In this document: in pieces, positions 18,809 to 27,752 of the stretch
How positions within the stretch are numbered: the stretch's first letter is position 1
Layout: every line of letters begins with the position of its first letter
DNA from: Streptomyces hydrogenans
GTDB lineage: Bacteria; Actinomycetota; Actinomycetes; Streptomycetales; Streptomycetaceae
NCBI RefSeq assembly: GCF_014656075.1
Contig: NZ_BNBS01000002.1
Coordinates: 62,001 to 126,000, forward strand
Direction of reading: 5' to 3'
DNA length: 64,000 bases
Translations under genes and position numbers: made by a program
The notes under the pieces: generated by a model
What the model was told of the DNA's origin: nothing
Databases searched by the model: none
What the model saw: only the letters and a program-made list of their open reading frames with translations

Positions 18809-18820
18809 ACGGGCGCGGGG

Positions 18821-20263
18821 TCAGTCGCGCGCGGCCCACCACTCCTTGAGCGCGGCGACGGCCTGCTCGTACTCCATCGGGCCGTTCTCCAGGCGCAGCT
18901 CCAGCAGGAACTTGTACGCCTGCCCGACGGCGGGACCCGGCTTGATCTCCAGGATCTGCTGGATCTGGTTGCCGTCGAGGTCGGGACGGATCGAGTCCAG
19001 CTCCTCCTGCTCCTGGAGCTGCGCGATCCGGTCCTCCAGGCCGTCGTAGGCACGGGAGAGCGCGGACGCCTTGCGCTTGTTGCGCGTGGTGCAGTCCGAG
19101 CGGGTCAGCTTGTGGAGCCGCGAGAGCAGCGGGCCGCCGTCGCGGACGTAGCGGCGCACGGCCGAGTCGGTCCACTCGCCCGTCCCGTACCCGTGGAAGC
19201 GCAGGTGCAGCTCCACCAGGCGCGAGACGTCCTTGATCATCTCGTTCGAGTACTTCAGCGCGGTCATGCGCTTCTTCGTCATCTTCGCGCCCACCACCTC
19301 GTGGTGGTGGAAGGAGACCCGGCCGTCCTTCTCGAAGCGTCGGGTGCGCGGCTTGCCGATGTCGTGGAGGAGCGCCGCCAGGCGGAGCACCAGGTCGGGG
19401 CCGTCCTCCTCCAGGTCGATGGCCTGCTCCAGGACGGTCAGGGAGTGCTCGTACACGTCCTTGTGCCGGTGGTGCTCGTCGCTCTCCAGGCGCAGCGCGG
19501 GCAGCTCGGGCAGGACGTGCGCGGCGAGACCGGTCTCGACGAGCAGACCCAGGCCCTTGCGCGGGTGGTCGGAGAGCAGCAGCTTGTTCAGCTCGTCCCG
19601 GACGCGCTCGGCGGAGACGATCTCCAGCCGGTCGGCCATCTCCGTCATCGCCGTGACGACCTCGGGGGCGACCTCGAAGTCGAGCTGAGCGGCGAAGCGG
19701 GCCGCGCGCATCATGCGCAGCGGGTCGTCGGAGAAGGACTCCTCGGGCGTGCCCGGGGTGCGCAGGACCCGGGCGGCGAGGTCGTCCAGGCCGCCGTGCG
19801 GGTCGATGAACTCCTTCTCGGGGAGGGCCACGGCCATCGCGTTGACGGTGAAGTCACGCCGGACGAGGTCCTGCTCGATGGAGTCGCCGTAGGAGACCTC
19901 GGGCTTGCGGGAGGTGCGGTCGTACGCCTCGGAGCGGTACGTCGTGACCTCGACCTGGTAGCCGTCCTTCTGCGAGCCGACGGTGCCGAAAGCGATCCCG
20001 ACCTCCCAGACGGCGTCGGCCCAGGGGCGGACGATCTTCAGGACGTCCTCGGGGCGGGCGTCCGTGGTGAAGTCCAGGTCGTTGCCGAGCCGGCCGAGGA
20101 GGGCGTCCCGTACCGATCCGCCGACCAGGGCGAGGCGGAATCCGGCCGCCTGGAAGCGGCGTGCGAGGTCGTCGGCGACAGGCGCCACGCGCAGCAGTTC
20201 GCTGACGGCGCGGTGCTGCACCTGGCTCGGTTCGGTCGAGGTGTCTTCGTTGGCGTTCGGCAC
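18821..20263 (-). CDS. cca: CCA tRNA nucleotidyltransferase
   Basis: A 480-residue class II nucleotidyltransferase that adds the CCA 3' end to tRNAs, needed here because both tRNA genes in this window lack encoded CCA. The palm motif LVGGSVRDALLGR (GGSVRD at 48-53) and metal-binding DLD at 62-64 are intact, followed by RRDFTVNAMA, the FSDDPLRMMRAARFAAQL neck and a C-terminal HD domain (AALLHDIGKPRTRR with HHHEVVGA). The GTG at 20261-20263 has no ribosome site; TACCCT about nine bases ahead suggests a leaderless transcript. It converges on the MFS gene and is divergent from the DUF6049 gene. Confidence 0.93.
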   Translation of the reverse strand: MPNANEDTSTEPSQVQHRAVSELLRVAPVADDLARRFQAAGFRLALVGGSVRDALLGRLGNDLDFTTDARPEDVLKIVRPWADAVWEVGIAFGTVGSQKDGYQVEVTTYRSEAYDRTSRKPEVSYGDSIEQDLVRRDFTVNAMAVALPEKEFIDPHGGLDDLAARVLRTPGTPEESFSDDPLRMMRAARFAAQLDFEVAPEVVTAMTEMADRLEIVSAERVRDELNKLLLSDHPRKGLGLLVETGLAAHVLPELPALRLESDEHHRHKDVYEHSLTVLEQAIDLEEDGPDLVLRLAALLHDIGKPRTRRFEKDGRVSFHHHEVVGAKMTKKRMTALKYSNEMIKDVSRLVELHLRFHGYGTGEWTDSAVRRYVRDGGPLLSRLHKLTRSDCTTRNKRKASALSRAYDGLEDRIAQLQEQEELDSIRPDLDGNQIQQILEIKPGPAVGQAYKFLLELRLENGPMEYEQAVAALKEWWAARD

Positions 20264-20498
20264 AACAGAAAAGGGTACGTGCCCCGCTCCGCCCCGACGC
20301 CCCCGTTTTCCCGCGCTCCGTGCCGCACGCGCGGGTGGCGCCTGTGGGGTTCCTGTGAAAACGGCCTCCTCCCGCGTCATCGGCTGGAGGAGTCCCCGGC
20401 ACTCGGCCCCTCTCTGCCTCGTTACCATGCCTGGACACAGCGGCCGGGAACCACTGGCATCACGGGCACCACCGACAACGACGAGGACGGGCGAACGC

Positions 20499-22883
20499 GT
20501 GGCTGAGGCGGCAGCTTTCCAGGGAACCGGTCCCTCACCTGCCCGCCGATGGCTGCGGCGCACCCTCACCGTCGCCGTCGGGGCCCCCCTCCTCGCCGGT
20601 CTGCTCCACAACCCCGCGCCGGCCCAGGCCGCCGCGGACACCCCGGTCTCCCGGACGGTCGATGTGGCGATCGACACGCTGACCCCGAGTGCCCCGGTCG
20701 AGGGCGACACCGTCACCGTCACCGGCACGCTGACCAACCGCGGCAAGCGGACCATCACCGACGCGACGGTGAACCTGCGCGTCGGCCCGCGGATGGACAG
20801 CCGCAGCGAGATCGACCAGGTCGCCCGCCGCAAGGGCTTCCGCTCCGACAGCGACCCGCGGCCGCTGGACGCCCCCGAGATCGACATCGCGAACCTGCCC
20901 GTCGGCGTCCCCCGCGACTTCCGGATCTCCGTGCCCGTCTCCGAGCTGGACCTCGACGACGAGGGCGGCGTCTACCAGCTGGGCGTCTCCCTCTCCGGCC
21001 AGACCTCGGACGCGCGCTGGGACCGTGTGCTCGGCATCGAGCGGACCTTCCTGCCGTACCAGCCCGAGCCGACCGCCAAGCGGACCCAGCTCACCTACCT
21101 GTGGCCGCTGATCTCCTCGGCCCACATCTCGGCCGACACCGCCTCGGACGACCAGCAGAGCGCGGTCTTCCAGGACGACGACCTGGCCGAGGAGCTGCGC
21201 CCCGGCGGCCGGCTCGACGAGATGGTCAGCCTGGGCAAGGACCTCCCGGTCACCTGGGTGATCGACCCGGACCTGCTGGCCTCCGTCGACGCCATGGCCA
21301 ACGGCTACCGGGTCAAGGACGGCACCGGGCACGCCGCCGGCACGGAGCCGAACCGGAAGCTGGCCGAGCGCTGGCTCGGGCAGCTGGAGGCGGCGGTGCA
21401 GGGCCGCAAGGTGGTCGCGCTGCCCTTCGCCGACCCCGACCTCGCCTCCCTCGCCCACCGGGGCAAGGCCGTCCCCGGCTCGCTGAAGCACCTCCAGTCG
21501 GCGACCGCCCTGGCCGGATCGACCGTGGAGACGATCCTCCACGTCCAGCCGGCCACCGACTTCGCCTGGCCCGTCGACGGCGCCGTCGACCCCTCGATCA
21601 TGGCGGTCGCGACCTCCGCGGGCGCCCGCAAGGTGATCGCCCGCAGCGACAGCATCCAGGACGACGACCTCTCCTACACCCCCACCGCGGCCCGCCCCCT
21701 CGGCGGCGGCACCACGGCCGTGGTCAGCGACGCGGAGCTGTCGACCGCCTTCCAGGGCGACATGGTCCGGGCCGAGACCTCGACGCTCGCCGTCCAGGAG
21801 TTCCTGGCGCAGACCCTCGCGATCACCCTGGAGCAGCCGCAGGACCGGCGCAGCGTCGTGGTCGCCCCGCAGCGGCAGCCGAGCGTGTCCCAGGCCCAGG
21901 CGATGGCGGCGGCCGTGCGCGGGCTCGGTGCCAAGCGCTGGACCGAGCCGCTCGACCTGGTCGCCGCGGCGGCGGCCAAGCCCGACCCCGACGCCACCAC
22001 CGCGGTGCCGCGCGCCGGGCAGTACCCGAAGAAGCTCCGGGCCACGGAGCTTCCGGTGGAAGCCTTCCGCGACATGAAGACCACGGGCGACGAGCTGGAC
22101 GACTTCAAGGTCATCCTCTCCGACGCGACCCGCGTCGTCCCGCCGATCGGCAACGCCATCAACCGCGAGATGTCCACCTCCTGGCGCGGCCGGACGACCG
22201 AGGCGGCGATCTACCGCGTCGACGTCCAGGACGTCCTCCAGCGCCTCACCAAGAGCGTCGTCCTCGTCGACAAGTCGGACCTGACCCTGTCGGGGCGCAG
22301 CGCCACGATCCCCGTCACGGTGCAGAACAGGCTCCTCCAGGACGTGGAGGGGCTCGTCCTGCGGCTGACCTCCAGCAACGGAACCCGCCTCAAGGTCGAC
22401 GGCGGCACCTCGGCGGAGCTGCCGATCACGGTCCGCGCCGGGCACAGCCAGTCGGTGAAGTTCCCCGCCTCGGCCAACGCCAACGGCCAGGTCTCCATGA
22501 CCGCCCAGCTGTACACGGCGGACGGCACCCCCTACGGCACCTCGATGACCTTCTCCGTGAAGGTCTCCGAGATGACTCCGACCGTGATGCTCGTCATCGC
22601 CGGCGGCGTGCTGCTCCTCGTCCTCGCGGGTGTCCGCATGTACAGCCAGCGCAAGCGCCTCGCCGCCCGCGCCGCCGAGGCCGAGGCCCGGGCGGAGGCG
22701 GAGACCGAAGGGGAGGACGGGGCTCCGGAGCACGCCGCTGCCGGCACCGTCGGGGCCCCTGCCGCGAAGGACACGACCGAGGGCGACACGGCCGACGGAG
22801 CCGGGCACCCGAGTGACCCGGACGCGGACACCGGCTCCGAAAGCGGCGACCCGTCGGGCCCGGGTGAGAAAGTGGACCGTTGA
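20499..22883 (+). CDS. Secreted, membrane-anchored DUF6049 protein
   Basis: A 794-residue extracytoplasmic protein. A twin-Arg-like signal (RRWLRRTLTVAVGAPLLAGLLHNPAPAQA) starts it, a large exported region follows with an early immunoglobulin-like beta segment (VEGDTVTVTGTLTNRGKRTITDATVNL) and another near the end, then a single membrane helix (VMLVIAGGVLLLVLAGVRMY) and a charged acidic tail inside the cell. This is the DUF6049 protein normally found just upstream of murJ in Streptomyces. Its role is unknown; position suggests support of lipid II flipping or wall assembly. The GTG at 20499 (AGGACGG upstream) is chosen; an ATG at 20430 is possible. Confidence 0.85.
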   Translation: MAEAAAFQGTGPSPARRWLRRTLTVAVGAPLLAGLLHNPAPAQAAADTPVSRTVDVAIDTLTPSAPVEGDTVTVTGTLTNRGKRTITDATVNLRVGPRMDSRSEIDQVARRKGFRSDSDPRPLDAPEIDIANLPVGVPRDFRISVPVSELDLDDEGGVYQLGVSLSGQTSDARWDRVLGIERTFLPYQPEPTAKRTQLTYLWPLISSAHISADTASDDQQSAVFQDDDLAEELRPGGRLDEMVSLGKDLPVTWVIDPDLLASVDAMANGYRVKDGTGHAAGTEPNRKLAERWLGQLEAAVQGRKVVALPFADPDLASLAHRGKAVPGSLKHLQSATALAGSTVETILHVQPATDFAWPVDGAVDPSIMAVATSAGARKVIARSDSIQDDDLSYTPTAARPLGGGTTAVVSDAELSTAFQGDMVRAETSTLAVQEFLAQTLAITLEQPQDRRSVVVAPQRQPSVSQAQAMAAAVRGLGAKRWTEPLDLVAAAAAKPDPDATTAVPRAGQYPKKLRATELPVEAFRDMKTTGDELDDFKVILSDATRVVPPIGNAINREMSTSWRGRTTEAAIYRVDVQDVLQRLTKSVVLVDKSDLTLSGRSATIPVTVQNRLLQDVEGLVLRLTSSNGTRLKVDGGTSAELPITVRAGHSQSVKFPASANANGQVSMTAQLYTADGTPYGTSMTFSVKVSEMTPTVMLVIAGGVLLLVLAGVRMYSQRKRLAARAAEAEARAEAETEGEDGAPEHAAAGTVGAPAAKDTTEGDTADGAGHPSDPDADTGSESGDPSGPGEKVDR

Positions 22884-22928
22884 GCGATGTCGTGGCCGGT
22901 CGGCCGGGGACGATGAGGTGGGGTAACC

Positions 22929-25217
22929 ATGAACGCGCCGTACGACGCTGACCGCGGGCAGGGTGCGGGCGGCGCCGCACCGTCCGGCGGCACGCCCGTT
23001 CCCCCCACCGGGCCGGACGGGCAGCCGCTCCCGCAGGGGCAGCACCCCGGGTACCCGCCGCAGGCCCCGCACGCGCAGAGCCCGTACGCGGCCCAGCAGC
23101 AGGACCCGTACGCGGCCCAGCAGCAGGATCCGTCCGCGCACCCCGAGAACCCGTACGCCCAGGACCCCTACGTCCAGGACGCGTACGCGCACGACCCCTA
23201 CCGGGGGCGCGACCTGTCCGCGCAGGACCCGGTGGGCGAGGCGCTCTACGACCGCGCCGCCCACCCGCCGCCCCCGCCGGGCACGTACCAGGAACCGCAG
23301 CCGCTCTACCAGCAGCCGGCCGTGCCCCAGCACGCCCCGGACCCCCGGGTCTGGGCCCAGACGCCGGCGCCCGAGCCCGACGGCCCCTCCCGCCACCTCC
23401 CGTACGGCGACGACGCCCGCACGGTGCAGTTCACCGGCGTCGACGACCTGGTGACCCGGGCGAGCGAGGAGGAGCGGCCCGAGCAGGACGCCTTCGCGCA
23501 CCTCTACCGCGACCAGCAGGGCCAGGGCCAGGTGCCCGCCCCGGCCGCGGAGCCCGACCCGCTGCCCGCGCCCGCGCCGAAGAAGTCCGGCCGCGCCTCC
23601 GGGCTGCTGAAGTCGAGCGCCGTGATGGCCGCCGGCACGCTGGTCTCCCGGCTCACCGGCTTCGTCCGCTCGCTGGTCATCACCGGCGCCCTCGGCGCCG
23701 CGCTGCTCGGCGACACCTTCACCATCGCGTACACCCTGCCGACGATGATCTACATCCTCACCGTCGGCGGCGGCCTCAACTCGGTCTTCGTGCCGCAGCT
23801 GGTCCGCTCGATGAAGAACGACGAGGACGGCGGCGAGGCGTACGCCAACCGCCTGCTCACCCTCGTCATGGTGGCGCTCGGCCTGATCGTGGTCGCGGCC
23901 GTCTTCGCGGCGCCCGTCCTGATCCGGCTGATGTCGAACACCATCGCCGACGACGCCGCCGCCAACAGCGTCGCGGTCACCTTCGCCCGCTACTGCCTGC
24001 CCACGATCTTCTTCATGGGCGTGCACGTGGTGATGGGCCAGATCCTCAACGCCCGCGGCAAGTTCGGCGCGATGATGTGGACCCCGGTCCTCAACAACAT
24101 CGTCATGATCATCACCTTCGGCCTGTTCATCTGGGTCTACGGCACCTCCGCCGAGTCCCACATGGGCGTCCGGACCATCCCCGACGAGGGCATCCGCCTG
24201 CTCGGCATCGGCACCCTCCTCGGCCTCGTCGTGCAGGCGCTGGCGATGATCCCCTACCTGCGCGAGACGGGCTTCCGCTTCCGGCCCCGCTTCGACTGGA
24301 AGGGCCACGGCCTCGGCAAGACCGTCAAGCTCGCCAAGTGGACCGTCCTCTTCGTCCTCGCCAACCAGGCGGGCGTCCTGGTCGTCACCCAGCTCGCCAC
24401 CGCGGCCGGCGAGGAGTCCGGCAAGAACGGCGCCGGCTTCCTCGCGTACTCCAACGCCCAGCTGATCTGGGGCATGCCGCAGGCCATCATCACGGTCTCC
24501 GTCATGGCCGCGCTGCTGCCCCGGATCTCCCGCGCCGCCAGCGACGACGACCCGGGCGCCGTCCGCGACGACATCTCCCAGGGCCTGCGGAACTCCGCCG
24601 TCGCCATCGTCCCGGTCTCCTTCGCCTTCCTGGCCCTCGGCGTCCCGATGTGCACCCTGCTGTACGCCTCCAGCGGCGTCGAGGCCGCCCAGGGCATGGG
24701 CTTCATCCTGATGGCCTTCGGCCTCGGCCTGATCCCCTACTCGGTGCAGTACGTCGTCCTCCGCGGCTTCTACGCCTACGAGGACACCCGCACCCCCTTC
24801 TACAACACGGTCATCGTCGCCGCCGTCAACGCGGCGGCCTCCGCCCTCTGCTACGTCCTGCTGCCCGCCCAGTGGGCCGTGGTCGGCATGGCCGCCTCCT
24901 ACGGCCTCGCCTACGCCGTCGGCGTCGGCATCGCCTGGCGCAGGCTGCGCAACCGCCTCGGCGGCGACCTGGACGGCGCACACGTGATGCGCACCTACGC
25001 CCGCCTCTGCATGGCCTCGCTGCCCGCCGCGGTCGTCGCCGGCGCCGTCGGCTTCGGCCTGCTGAAGCTGCTCGGCGAGGGCGCCCTCGGCTCCCTGGTC
25101 GCGCTCGTCGTCGGCGGCGCGGTGCTGCTCGGCGTCTTCTTCGTCGCCGCGCGCCGCATGCGGATCACCGAACTGAACACCCTCGTCGGCATGGTGCGGG
25201 GCCGTCTCGGACGCTGA
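22929..25217 (+). CDS. murJ: Lipid II flippase MurJ (MviN)
   Basis: A 762-residue protein. Residues 1 to about 220 are a disordered Pro/Gln/Tyr-rich cytoplasmic leader with QQQDPYAA repeats; from SAVMAAGTLVSRLTGFVRSLVITGALGAALLGDTF onward it is a MOP-superfamily flippase with about 14 helices. MurJ moves lipid II across the membrane for wall synthesis. The ATG at 22929 follows GAGGTGGGG and lies 45 bases after the DUF6049 stop. Unlike the single mycobacterial MviN polypeptide, the pseudokinase and outer domain are encoded by the next gene, 117 bases downstream. Confidence 0.94.
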   Translation: MNAPYDADRGQGAGGAAPSGGTPVPPTGPDGQPLPQGQHPGYPPQAPHAQSPYAAQQQDPYAAQQQDPSAHPENPYAQDPYVQDAYAHDPYRGRDLSAQDPVGEALYDRAAHPPPPPGTYQEPQPLYQQPAVPQHAPDPRVWAQTPAPEPDGPSRHLPYGDDARTVQFTGVDDLVTRASEEERPEQDAFAHLYRDQQGQGQVPAPAAEPDPLPAPAPKKSGRASGLLKSSAVMAAGTLVSRLTGFVRSLVITGALGAALLGDTFTIAYTLPTMIYILTVGGGLNSVFVPQLVRSMKNDEDGGEAYANRLLTLVMVALGLIVVAAVFAAPVLIRLMSNTIADDAAANSVAVTFARYCLPTIFFMGVHVVMGQILNARGKFGAMMWTPVLNNIVMIITFGLFIWVYGTSAESHMGVRTIPDEGIRLLGIGTLLGLVVQALAMIPYLRETGFRFRPRFDWKGHGLGKTVKLAKWTVLFVLANQAGVLVVTQLATAAGEESGKNGAGFLAYSNAQLIWGMPQAIITVSVMAALLPRISRAASDDDPGAVRDDISQGLRNSAVAIVPVSFAFLALGVPMCTLLYASSGVEAAQGMGFILMAFGLGLIPYSVQYVVLRGFYAYEDTRTPFYNTVIVAAVNAAASALCYVLLPAQWAVVGMAASYGLAYAVGVGIAWRRLRNRLGGDLDGAHVMRTYARLCMASLPAAVVAGAVGFGLLKLLGEGALGSLVALVVGGAVLLGVFFVAARRMRITELNTLVGMVRGRLGR

Positions 25218-25334
25218 TCCTCTCCCCCGGGGCAACCATCGGGGGGACCCGTGTGTCGTGCATAGCGTCCGACTGTGGGCACAATTGGCTTGGCTGTTGG
25301 ATGTGGCGCAACGGATGGGGAGGCAGGAACGACG

Positions 25335-27026
25335 GTGGCGGAACGTAGCACGGCTGCCGTCGACGTGGCCGACAACAGCGGTGACGACCCGCTGACCGCG
25401 CAGGCGGACACGGCCGCGACCGACGGGGTGGCGGAAGAACGGAAGACGGCGGAGGAGCCCACCGAGGCCCCCGAGCAGAAGGCGGTCGAACGGAAGAACG
25501 GCGAACAGCCCTCCCTCGCTCCACCCGAGCTGCACAGCGGCCACAAACTGGCCCGGCGCTACCGGCTGGAGGAGTGCGTCACCCGTCTGGACGGCTTCAG
25601 CAGCTGGCGCGCGGTCGACGAGAAGCTGCGTCGCGCCGTCGGCGTGCACCTGCTTCCCGCCGACCATCCCCGCGCCCGCTCCGTGCTGGCCGCCGCCCGC
25701 TCGGCGGCCCTCCTCGGCGACCCCCGGTTCGTCCAGGTCCTCGACGCGGTCGAGGAGAACGACCTCGTCTACGTCGTCCACGAGTGGCTGCCCGACGCCA
25801 CCGAGCTGACCGCGCTCCTCGCGGACGGCCCGCTCCAGGCCCACGAGGCGTACCAGCTCGTGGCCCAGGTCTCCCAGGCCATGGCCGCCGCGCACCGCGA
25901 GGGCCTGGCGCACCTGCGGCTCACGCCCAGCGCCGTGCTGCGCAGCTCCACCGGTCAGTACCGCATCCGCGGCCTCGCCGTGAACGCCGCCCTGCGCGGC
26001 ATCACCGCCGACCGGCCGCAGCGCACCGACACCGAGGCCATCGGCGCCCTCCTCTACGCGGCGCTCACCCAGCGCTGGCCGTACGAGAGCGACGCCTACG
26101 GCCTCTCCGGGCTGCCCAAGGGCGTCGGCCTGATCCCGCCGGACCAGGTCCGCGCGGGCGTCCACCGGGGCCTCTCCGAGATCGCCATGCGCGCCCTCGC
26201 CAACGACGGGGCCACGGCGTCCCGTCAGGAGCCGCCCTGCACCACGCCGGACGAACTCGCCAAGGCCGTGGCCGCGATGCCCCGCGTCAAGCCGCCGGAG
26301 CCGGAGTTCCCCCCGCCGGCCCAGTACCAGCGCACCACGTACCAGCAGGGCACGTACGGACGCCCGCAGCCGCGCCCCGTGGCCCCCCAGCCCCTGCCGG
26401 TCCCGCCGGCCCCGCTGGAGAGCCGCACGGGCAAGGCGCTGAAGTGGGCCGTCGGCGCGCTCCTCATCGCCGCGCTGGGCCTCGGCAGCTGGCAGATCGC
26501 CGACCGTCTCCTCCCGAAGGAGACCAAGGAGGAGACGCCGATCGTCCAGCCTCCGGTCGACGAGAAGCCGGAACCGCCGAAGCCGGTCGCGATCGTGTCC
26601 GCCGAAGACTTCGATCCGCTCCCCAAGGGCAGCGGATCGGAGAACCCGGAAGCCGTGAAGAACGCCTTCGACGGGGACACCAGCACCTTCTGGCACACGC
26701 TGAACTACACCAGCGAGAACTTCGGCAACCTGAAGTCCGGCGTCGGGTTGGTGCTGGACCTGGGCACCGCCCAGAAGGTCAGCGAGGTCGACCTGTCGTT
26801 CGTGGGACACACCTCGGTGGAGATCCGCACGGCACCTGCCGACGCCTCCACGGCACCGTCCGAGCCCGAAGGGTTCACGACGCGGGCGTCCCAGGCCGGC
26901 AGCGAGGTCAAGGCGAAGCTCACCAAGCCCGTCACGACCCGCTACGTTCTGGTCTGGCTGACGAAACTGCCACTCACCAACGGCGAGTTCCGCGGCCAGC
27001 TGACCGAAGCCAAGGTCATGGGCTGA
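25335..27026 (+). CDS. Membrane pseudokinase with outer discoidin-like domain
   Basis: A 563-residue protein: disordered acidic leader (1-65), protein-kinase fold (about 70-315), Pro-rich linker, one membrane helix (369-389) and an exported beta domain (about 415-563, NPEAVKNAFDGDTSTFWHTLNY...RYVLVWLTKLP) like F5/8 type C carbohydrate-binding modules. The kinase core is degenerate: the glycine loop is absent, the VAIK lysine is H105, HRDLKPxN reads H-L-R-L-T-P-S-A (193-200) and DFG reads R-G-L. It corresponds to the C-terminal half of mycobacterial MviN, whose pseudokinase is phosphorylated and recruits FhaA. It probably regulates MurJ. The GTG at 25335 is preceded by AGGCAGGA. sigM follows after 24 bases. 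Confidence 0.88.
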   Translation: MAERSTAAVDVADNSGDDPLTAQADTAATDGVAEERKTAEEPTEAPEQKAVERKNGEQPSLAPPELHSGHKLARRYRLEECVTRLDGFSSWRAVDEKLRRAVGVHLLPADHPRARSVLAAARSAALLGDPRFVQVLDAVEENDLVYVVHEWLPDATELTALLADGPLQAHEAYQLVAQVSQAMAAAHREGLAHLRLTPSAVLRSSTGQYRIRGLAVNAALRGITADRPQRTDTEAIGALLYAALTQRWPYESDAYGLSGLPKGVGLIPPDQVRAGVHRGLSEIAMRALANDGATASRQEPPCTTPDELAKAVAAMPRVKPPEPEFPPPAQYQRTTYQQGTYGRPQPRPVAPQPLPVPPAPLESRTGKALKWAVGALLIAALGLGSWQIADRLLPKETKEETPIVQPPVDEKPEPPKPVAIVSAEDFDPLPKGSGSENPEAVKNAFDGDTSTFWHTLNYTSENFGNLKSGVGLVLDLGTAQKVSEVDLSFVGHTSVEIRTAPADASTAPSEPEGFTTRASQAGSEVKAKLTKPVTTRYVLVWLTKLPLTNGEFRGQLTEAKVMG

Positions 27027-27050
27027 CGACACAGGGGAGGGGGCTCACCG

Positions 27051-27752
27051 TTGGACCGTCCGATAGACGCCGCAGACGACCAGGAACTCCTGGCCCGTCA
27101 CGTCGCCGGGGACCCGGACGCCTTCGGTGAGCTCGTACGGCGCCACCGCGACCGACTGTGGGCGGTGGCGCTCCGCACCCTGGGGGACCGCGAGGAGGCC
27201 GCCGACGCCGTCCAGGACGCCCTCCTGTCCGCCTTCCGGGCCGCCCACACCTTCCGGGGCCAGTCGGCCGTCACGACCTGGCTCCACCGCATCACGGTGA
27301 ACGCCTGTCTGGACCGCCTCCGGAAGAGCGCCACCCGGCGGACCTCGCCCGTGGACGACACCGCCCGCTTCGAGCAGCTCCTCGAACCCCACGAGTCCGC
27401 CGAGGCCCCCGCCGAGCGCCAGGACCTCCACCGGCAGCTGCTCGCCGCGCTCGCGACGCTCGCCCCCGACCAGCGCGCCGCCCTCGTCCTCGTCGACATG
27501 CAGGGATACCCGGTCGCCGAGGCTGCCCGTATCCTCGGCGTTCCCACCGGCACCGTGAAGAGCCGCTGCGCGCGCGGGCGGGCCCGGCTGCTGCCGATGC
27601 TCACTCATCTGCGCGTGGACACCGTGGGTAACGAGCCCCCCGAAGGGGGAAGGAACCGGACGCCGGGGGCATCCGTCCCACCGGTGTCGGAGCCGACGGA
27701 AACCGGACCGGCTGATCCAGCTGCGGTGAAGGGTGGAGGTGGGGGCGCGTGA
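27051..27752 (+). CDS. sigM: ECF RNA polymerase sigma factor SigM
   Basis: A 233-residue ECF sigma factor. Region 2 (DPDAFGELVRRHRDRLWAVALRTLGDREEAADAVQDALLSAFRAAHTFRG) and region 4 (LATLAPDQRAALVLVDMQGYPVAEAARILGVPTGTVKSRCARGRARLL) are intact, with a Pro/Gly-rich tail of about 45 residues. It begins with TTG at 27051, with GGGGAGGGGG well placed and no better start nearby. The last four bases overlap the rsmA start (GTGA), so translation is coupled to its anti-sigma factor. It sits between the MurJ/pseudokinase genes and trxBA, as in other Streptomyces. Target genes were not identified. Confidence 0.93.
   Translation: MDRPIDAADDQELLARHVAGDPDAFGELVRRHRDRLWAVALRTLGDREEAADAVQDALLSAFRAAHTFRGQSAVTTWLHRITVNACLDRLRKSATRRTSPVDDTARFEQLLEPHESAEAPAERQDLHRQLLAALATLAPDQRAALVLVDMQGYPVAEAARILGVPTGTVKSRCARGRARLLPMLTHLRVDTVGNEPPEGGRNRTPGASVPPVSEPTETGPADPAAVKGGGGGA

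Larger units (their letters stand above)
18768..18809. terminator. Twin-parS inverted repeat between MFS and cca genes
   Basis: The 19 bases at 18768-18786 are the exact inverse of 18791-18809 with a four-base AAGG loop. Each arm holds one full parS. Between two convergent genes it can act as a bidirectional terminator as well as a segregation site; termination is inferred. Confidence 0.6.

Noticed and set aside
20535..27032. A 2,165-codon open frame on the minus strand across four genes
   Set aside because: It is antisense to well-recognised plus-strand genes, has no conserved domain, and long antisense frames are expected in DNA with GC-rich third positions.
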